From an uncultured beta proteobacterium (GTDB lineage Bacteria; Pseudomonadota; Gammaproteobacteria; Burkholderiales; Burkholderiaceae_B): a stretch of DNA of 37,515 bases. The translations under genes and the position numbers were made by a program. The notes under the pieces are model-generated. The model was not told the DNA's origin. It searched no databases and was given only the letters and a program-made list of their open reading frames with translations. Every line of letters starts with the position of its first letter. Positions within the stretch are counted from its first letter, which is position 1. The stretch lies in contig CAITPF010000343.1 in NCBI GenBank assembly GCA_903894155.1, positions 1 to 37,515 of the forward strand. Reading direction: 5' to 3'. Of the stretch, positions 33,465 to 37,515 are shown piece by piece.

Positions 33465-34490
33465 ATGACCAACGCATATGACGAGGCACGGCATGCGCTG
33501 CGGGCCGGGCCCCGAACCTGGCTGGTGACCGGGTGTGCGGGATTTATTGGCTCCAACTTGCTCGAGACATTGCTCGGGCTGGACCAGCGCGTTGTCGGGC
33601 TGGACAATTTTTCAACGGGCTACCAGCGCAATCTGGATGAGGTCAGGACGCGGCTCGAACCGGGCCAGTGGGCGCGCTTTCGGTTTATCGAAGGCGATAT
33701 CCGCGATCCCGCCGCCTGTCAGCAGGCGATGCAGGGTGTTGATACCGTGCTGCACCAGGCGGCGCTGGGATCGGTGCCTCGTTCGATCCAGGACCCGGTT
33801 ACGACCAACGCGGTCAACATTGATGGTTTCCTGAATATTCTGGTTGCTGCGCGCGACGCCGGCGTGAAGTCGTTTGTCTATGCGGCATCGAGCTCGACCT
33901 ATGGCGATCATCCCGGCCTTCCCAAGGTCGAGGATTGCATCGGCAAGCCACTGTCGCCCTACGCGGTCACTAAGTACGTGAACGAGCTCTATGCCGACGT
34001 GTTCGCGCGCACCTACGGGTTTGCCAGCGTTGGTTTGCGGTACTTCAACGTTTTCGGTCGCCGCCAGGATCCGGATGGCGCCTATGCGGCAGTGATCCCG
34101 AAGTGGATCGCCTCAATGATCCGCGGCGACGATGTCTACATCAACGGCGATGGCGAAACGAGTCGGGATTTTTGTTTTGTCGACAATGCGGTGCAGGCCA
34201 ATATTCTCGCCGCGCTCAACGTGCCACAGGGTGCGAGCGAGGTCTTTAACGTTGCGGTGCATGCGCGCACGACGCTCAACGAGCTGTTTGGGCACCTGGC
34301 GCGCGGCCTGTCGCAGCAGGGCGTGACGTACGACCGCAAGCCGGTCTACCGGGATTTCCGTGCGGGGGATGTCCGCCATTCACAGGCGGATATTTCCAAG
34401 GCGCAGCGATTGCTGGGCTACGCACCGGCCTACACCGTCGTACAGGGCCTGGAGCTCGCCATGCCCTGGTACCTGGAGTTTCTGCGCTAG
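33465..34490 (+). CDS. wbpP: UDP-GlcNAc 4-epimerase (WbpP/TviC type)
   Basis: A short-chain dehydrogenase-fold epimerase interconverting UDP-GlcNAc and UDP-GalNAc. The protein has 341 residues. Its sequence is very close to what I recall of Pseudomonas Wbp[18 protein letters not shown] (GxxGxxG at 23-29), [34 protein letters not shown] with the catalytic Ser, and the catalytic Tyr166/Lys170 in [29 protein letters not shown] and [20 protein letters not shown] follow. It starts 14 bases after the wbpO stop, in one operon. Its stop shares the four bases CTAG with the stop of convergent pgi. Confidence 0.95.
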   Translation: MTNAYDEARHALRAGPRTWLVTGCAGFIGSNLLETLLGLDQRVVGLDNFSTGYQRNLDEVRTRLEPGQWARFRFIEGDIRDPAACQQAMQGVDTVLHQAALGSVPRSIQDPVTTNAVNIDGFLNILVAARDAGVKSFVYAASSSTYGDHPGLPKVEDCIGKPLSPYAVTKYVNELYADVFARTYGFASVGLRYFNVFGRRQDPDGAYAAVIPKWIASMIRGDDVYINGDGETSRDFCFVDNAVQANILAALNVPQGASEVFNVAVHARTTLNELFGHLARGLSQQGVTYDRKPVYRDFRAGDVRHSQADISKAQRLLGYAPAYTVVQGLELAMPWYLEFLR

Positions 34491-36052
34491 CCGTTCGCCA
34501 GCTTGCGGACCCAGTGCGCAGTAGACGGATCGTACGGGCTGACCCCGGGGTCGCTGCCCAGTGCGTCCAGACGGCGCTCAAGATCGGTGGCGAGCTGCTT
34601 GCCGAACTCCACGCCCCACTGGTCGAACGGGTTGATACCCCAGAGAACGCCCTCGGTAAACACTTTGTGTTCGTAGAGTGCGAGCAGGGCGCCAAGGTGC
34701 GCGGCATCCAGGCGCGGCAGCACAATCAGGGTCGAGGGGCGCCCGCCCGGGTGCACCCGGTGGCGCGCAAGTTCGCTGGCCAGTTTCGGATCACTGACGG
34801 TTTTCTGAACCTGTGCAAGCGCCTGTTCGTAGGTCTTGCCCTCCATCAGTGCTGCACGCTGGGCCAGACAGTTTGCAACCAGTAGCCTGTGATGGCGCGC
34901 ATGCCGATGAGCGGGTTTGGCGCAAAGGATGAAATCGACCGGTGCGCCCTTCGCATCCTGGTGCAGCCACTGGAAGAAGGTGTGCTGCGCGTCGGTGCCG
35001 GGCATCCCCCAGACGGCCGGGCTGCTAGGCACATCCACGGGCGTGCCGTCACGCTGGACAGATTTGCCCAGGGATTCCATTTCGAGCTGCTGCAGCCACG
35101 GCACCAGATTGCCCAGGCGCGCGTCGTACGGGCACAGTGCGAACGATCCCCAGCCGCGGACGCTGCAGTTCGCGACGGCCGCCAGCGCCATCTGAACGGG
35201 CGCGTTCTCGCTGATCGGCGCGCTGCGAAAGTGTGTGTCCATGGCCGCCGCACCCGCAAGCAGCTCGTGGAACTTGTCCAGGCCCAGTGCGAGCGCGACC
35301 GGCAACCCGATCGAAGACCAGATCGAATAGCGGCCGCCGACCCAGTCCCAGAATTCGAAGATGTGATCGTCGCTGATGCCGAATTCGCGCGCGGCTTTCG
35401 CGTTGGCGGTGACCGCCACGAAGCGATCAAGCGGATTGGCGATGCCTGCCGCGCGCAGCCAGTCGATTGCGCAGGCGGCGTTGGCCAGCGATTCGGTCGT
35501 GGTGAACGATTTGGATGACACGATGATCAGGGTGTCATGCGGGTCGAGACCTTCCAGCGCTTCAGTGATCGCATGGGCATCGACGTTCGAGGCAAAACGG
35601 ATCTTGCGGCGCCCACCGCCGCCGCCCAGTGCCTGCACGGCCAGACGCGGTCCCCAGTCGCTGCCGCCAATGCCCAGGTGGACAACGTTGCGATAGAGAT
35701 TGAGCGAATTTGCCTGCTCGACGAAATTCGCCAGCCGGGTGCGCTGTTGCTTGATGACGGCCGACACCGCCGCCGGCGGCTCCGGCGCGCGCAACGCGGT
35801 GTGCCAGGCGGCGCGGTCTTCTGTCCAGTTGATGTGAGCGCCCTCGAACAGCCCGTTGCGCAGGCCATCGAAATCCTGCTGCTGCAGCAATGCCTCCCCG
35901 GCCCGGGTGAGGTCGGCGCAGTGCAGTTGCGTGCTCAGATCGATATCGATGTCTGCCGCGTGAATGATGCGCAGCGCGTCAGGCTTGAGGATCGCCTCAT
36001 GGACGGCTCGCGAAAACTCTAGCCATGCAGGTGTTTTGGACAGTGCGCTCAT
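34487..36052 (-). CDS. pgi: Glucose-6-phosphate isomerase
   Basis: This enzyme interconverts glucose-6-phosphate and fructose-6-phosphate. The protein has 521 residues from ATG 36052 ([13 protein letters not shown]); the longer frame back to 36139 is antisense-like and overlaps the upstream gene. Motifs: [34 protein letters not shown] (sugar-phosphate site), [13 protein letters not shown], the catalytic Glu in QLEMESLGK, His in [10 protein letters not shown], and the signature [15 protein letters not shown] with the catalytic Lys. It lies 16 bases after the phosphomannomutase gene, in one operon. Confidence 0.97.
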   Translation of the reverse strand: MSALSKTPAWLEFSRAVHEAILKPDALRIIHAADIDIDLSTQLHCADLTRAGEALLQQQDFDGLRNGLFEGAHINWTEDRAAWHTALRAPEPPAAVSAVIKQQRTRLANFVEQANSLNLYRNVVHLGIGGSDWGPRLAVQALGGGGGRRKIRFASNVDAHAITEALEGLDPHDTLIIVSSKSFTTTESLANAACAIDWLRAAGIANPLDRFVAVTANAKAAREFGISDDHIFEFWDWVGGRYSIWSSIGLPVALALGLDKFHELLAGAAAMDTHFRSAPISENAPVQMALAAVANCSVRGWGSFALCPYDARLGNLVPWLQQLEMESLGKSVQRDGTPVDVPSSPAVWGMPGTDAQHTFFQWLHQDAKGAPVDFILCAKPAHRHARHHRLLVANCLAQRAALMEGKTYEQALAQVQKTVSDPKLASELARHRVHPGGRPSTLIVLPRLDAAHLGALLALYEHKVFTEGVLWGINPFDQWGVEFGKQLATDLERRLDALGSDPGVSPYDPSTAHWVRKLANG

Positions 36053-36068
36053 GATGGCCGCCAGGTGT

Positions 36069-37457
36069 TCAGAAGGGAAGGTGAGCGTGCGGGGCGAGCA
36101 GCTTGAGCTCGGCGCGGAATGCGTCCTGGATCCTGGCAAGCGCCTCGGGCGTGTCGCCCTCGAAACGCAGAACGATCACGGGTGTCGTGTTCGATGCCCG
36201 CGCCAGGCCGAAGCCGTCCGCGTATTCGGCGCGAACGCCGTCGATCGTGATCAGTTCGGTTGAGCCCGCAAACTTTGCTTCGCGCTGCAGTCGTTCAATC
36301 ACGGCGTGCGGCTCGCCTTCTTTCATCTCGATCTTGAGTTCGGGGGTTGAGACGCCCTGGGGCAGGCCTTCCAGGACGGCCGATGCGTTGGCTGAACGCG
36401 AAAGGATCTCAAGCAACCGTGCGCCCGTGTAAAGGCCGTCGTCAAAGCCGTACCACCGCTCCTTGAAGAACGTGTGGCCACTCATCTCGCCGGCCAGCGG
36501 CGCACCGGTCTCGGCGAGCTTGGCCTTGATGAGCGAGTGCCCGGTCTGGCACATCAGCGGAACGCCGCCCGCCTTGCGGATCTCGACGGCGACGTGACGG
36601 CTGCACTTGACGTCGTAGATGATGGTTTCGCCCGGGCAGCGCGAGAGGACATCGCGTGCGTAGAGGATCAGCTGACGGTCGGGCCAGATGATTTCGCCAG
36701 ATTTCGTGACCACCCCGAGGCGGTCGCCGTCACCGTCGAACGCAAGGCCGATTTCGCAGTCGGTGGATTGCACGCAGCGAATGAGATCCTCGAGATTGTG
36801 CGGATCGGCGGGATCGGGATGGTGGTTCGGGAAAGTGCCGTCCACCTCGCAGAACAGCTCGGTCACCTCGCAGCCGAGCGAGCGGAACAACTGTGGCGCG
36901 ACCGCGCCGGCTACGCCGTTGCCGCAGTCGATTGCGATTTTCATCGGGCGCGAGAGCTTGATGCCTGCGACGACGCGTGCGAGATACGGGGTCAGGATAT
37001 CGACCTCGCTCGCGCGCCCGGGCGTGGCCGGCAAGGCCGGACCTGCCAGGATGGCATCGCGCAGCGCGGCAATGCCCGCGCCGTGCAGCGTGCGCCCGGC
37101 CATCATCATCTTGAAGCCGTTGTAGTTCGGGGGGTTGTGGCTGCCAGTCACCGCGACGCCCGAGCCTGTCTTGAGCGTATAAGCGGCGAAGTAGACCAGC
37201 GGCGTCGGCACTTGCCCGACGTCGATCGAATCGATTCCGCCGTCGCGCATTCCCTGTTGCAGCGCTGCGGACAGCGTCGGGCTGCTGATGCGCCCGTCGC
37301 GTCCGACCACCATCGCCGTGACACCTTCGGCGCGAGCCTGGGCAGCCAGGCCTCGGCCCAGGAGCCGGGCAAAGTCGGGATTCAGTTCTTCGGGAACGAT
37401 GCCCCGGATGTCGTAGGCCTTGAAGGCGGCCTTGGGAAATTGAAAGGCGTCGGACAC
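36069..37457 (-). CDS. Phosphomannomutase/phosphoglucomutase (AlgC/ManB type)
   Basis: This enzyme interconverts hexose 6-phosphates and 1-phosphates, feeding nucleotide-sugar synthesis. The protein has 462 residues, close to AlgC (463). FKAYDIRGIVPEEL opens the fold. The phosphoserine is Ser106 in VAVTGSHNPPNYNGFK. The metal loop DGDGDR is at residues 241-246, and the sugar-binding loop GEMSGHTFF and the C-terminal phosphate loop RASNTTPVIVLRFEG follow. I chose GTG 37457 because CGGAG lies seven bases upstream; a GTG at 37475 in the same frame would add six residues with a poorer site. The region from there to the window end (37515) shows nothing further. Confidence 0.94.
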   Translation of the reverse strand: MSDAFQFPKAAFKAYDIRGIVPEELNPDFARLLGRGLAAQARAEGVTAMVVGRDGRISSPTLSAALQQGMRDGGIDSIDVGQVPTPLVYFAAYTLKTGSGVAVTGSHNPPNYNGFKMMMAGRTLHGAGIAALRDAILAGPALPATPGRASEVDILTPYLARVVAGIKLSRPMKIAIDCGNGVAGAVAPQLFRSLGCEVTELFCEVDGTFPNHHPDPADPHNLEDLIRCVQSTDCEIGLAFDGDGDRLGVVTKSGEIIWPDRQLILYARDVLSRCPGETIIYDVKCSRHVAVEIRKAGGVPLMCQTGHSLIKAKLAETGAPLAGEMSGHTFFKERWYGFDDGLYTGARLLEILSRSANASAVLEGLPQGVSTPELKIEMKEGEPHAVIERLQREAKFAGSTELITIDGVRAEYADGFGLARASNTTPVIVLRFEGDTPEALARIQDAFRAELKLLAPHAHLPF

Positions 37458-37515
37458 GTCATTACTCCGAATCACAGGGGCGGGTGGTCCGCAAGGACAA
37501 CCCTGTTGATGGATC

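Overview
The window reads as the chromosome of a betaproteobacterium, most likely Burkholderiales and close to Alcaligenaceae/Bordetella. The reasons are a Bug/TctC-type solute receptor, ffh divergent from a CcsA-like gene, the run metG - chr pair - apbC - dcd - Orn/Lys/Arg decarboxylase, a Coq7-type ubiquinone hydroxylase, and high GC with tight gene packing. This placement is inference from recalled gene order and protein families; no search was run. Nearly all of the sequence is explained by housekeeping genes, with two accessory-looking patches (about 469-1662 and 31804-32175).

Region 1-1662: the 3' end of a Bug receptor gene, then an MNT-HEPN (mntA-hepT) toxin-antitoxin pair. The pair lies between an intact tRNA-Leu(CAA) and a decayed second copy of that tRNA, inside a roughly 190-bp direct repeat. 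Region 1663-6217: a consensus sigma-54 promoter leads into a DUF1028 gene, a family-5 (peptide-type) solute-binding protein and two permeases; no ATPase genes are present. Region 6247-8264: htpG behind a sigma-32-type promoter. Region 8360-12418: ampD, a PP0621-type small protein and a CcsA/YpjD-like gene on the minus strand, divergent ffh, then thiS-trmB on the minus strand with no thiG.

Region 12452-22405: tRNA-Gly(CCC) followed closely by trhO, then metG, a two-gene short-chain ChrA transporter and a small membrane protein (all minus), then apbC, dcd, an Orn/Lys/Arg decarboxylase and a BaiN-type flavoprotein (plus). Region 22466-27205: a tandem glycine riboswitch controlling gcvT-gcvH-gcvP. 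The linker between its two aptamers carries a long hairpin, and aptamer 1 is altered near its 3' end. Region 27235-30923 (minus): OsmC-like gene, thyA, folA and a DUF945 gene in one tight run. The glycine cleavage system supplies methylene-tetrahydrofolate, and ThyA/DHFR use and regenerate folate, so the two converging clusters form a one-carbon neighbourhood.

Region 31114-37515: coq7, then a 370-bp non-coding stretch. That stretch holds a sigma-70-like promoter, several hairpins and a very strong intrinsic terminator. One hairpin loop shows CCUCCUUU, the same as the 16S rRNA anti-Shine-Dalgarno tail, and the adjoining bases can also pair with the Shine-Dalgarno of the next gene. I regard this candidate regulatory RNA as the most interesting feature of the window. 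It is followed by wbpO-wbpP homologues (UDP-GlcNAc to UDP-GalNAcA precursor pathway) and, convergent to them, the pgm/algC-pgi pair that handles hexose phosphates.
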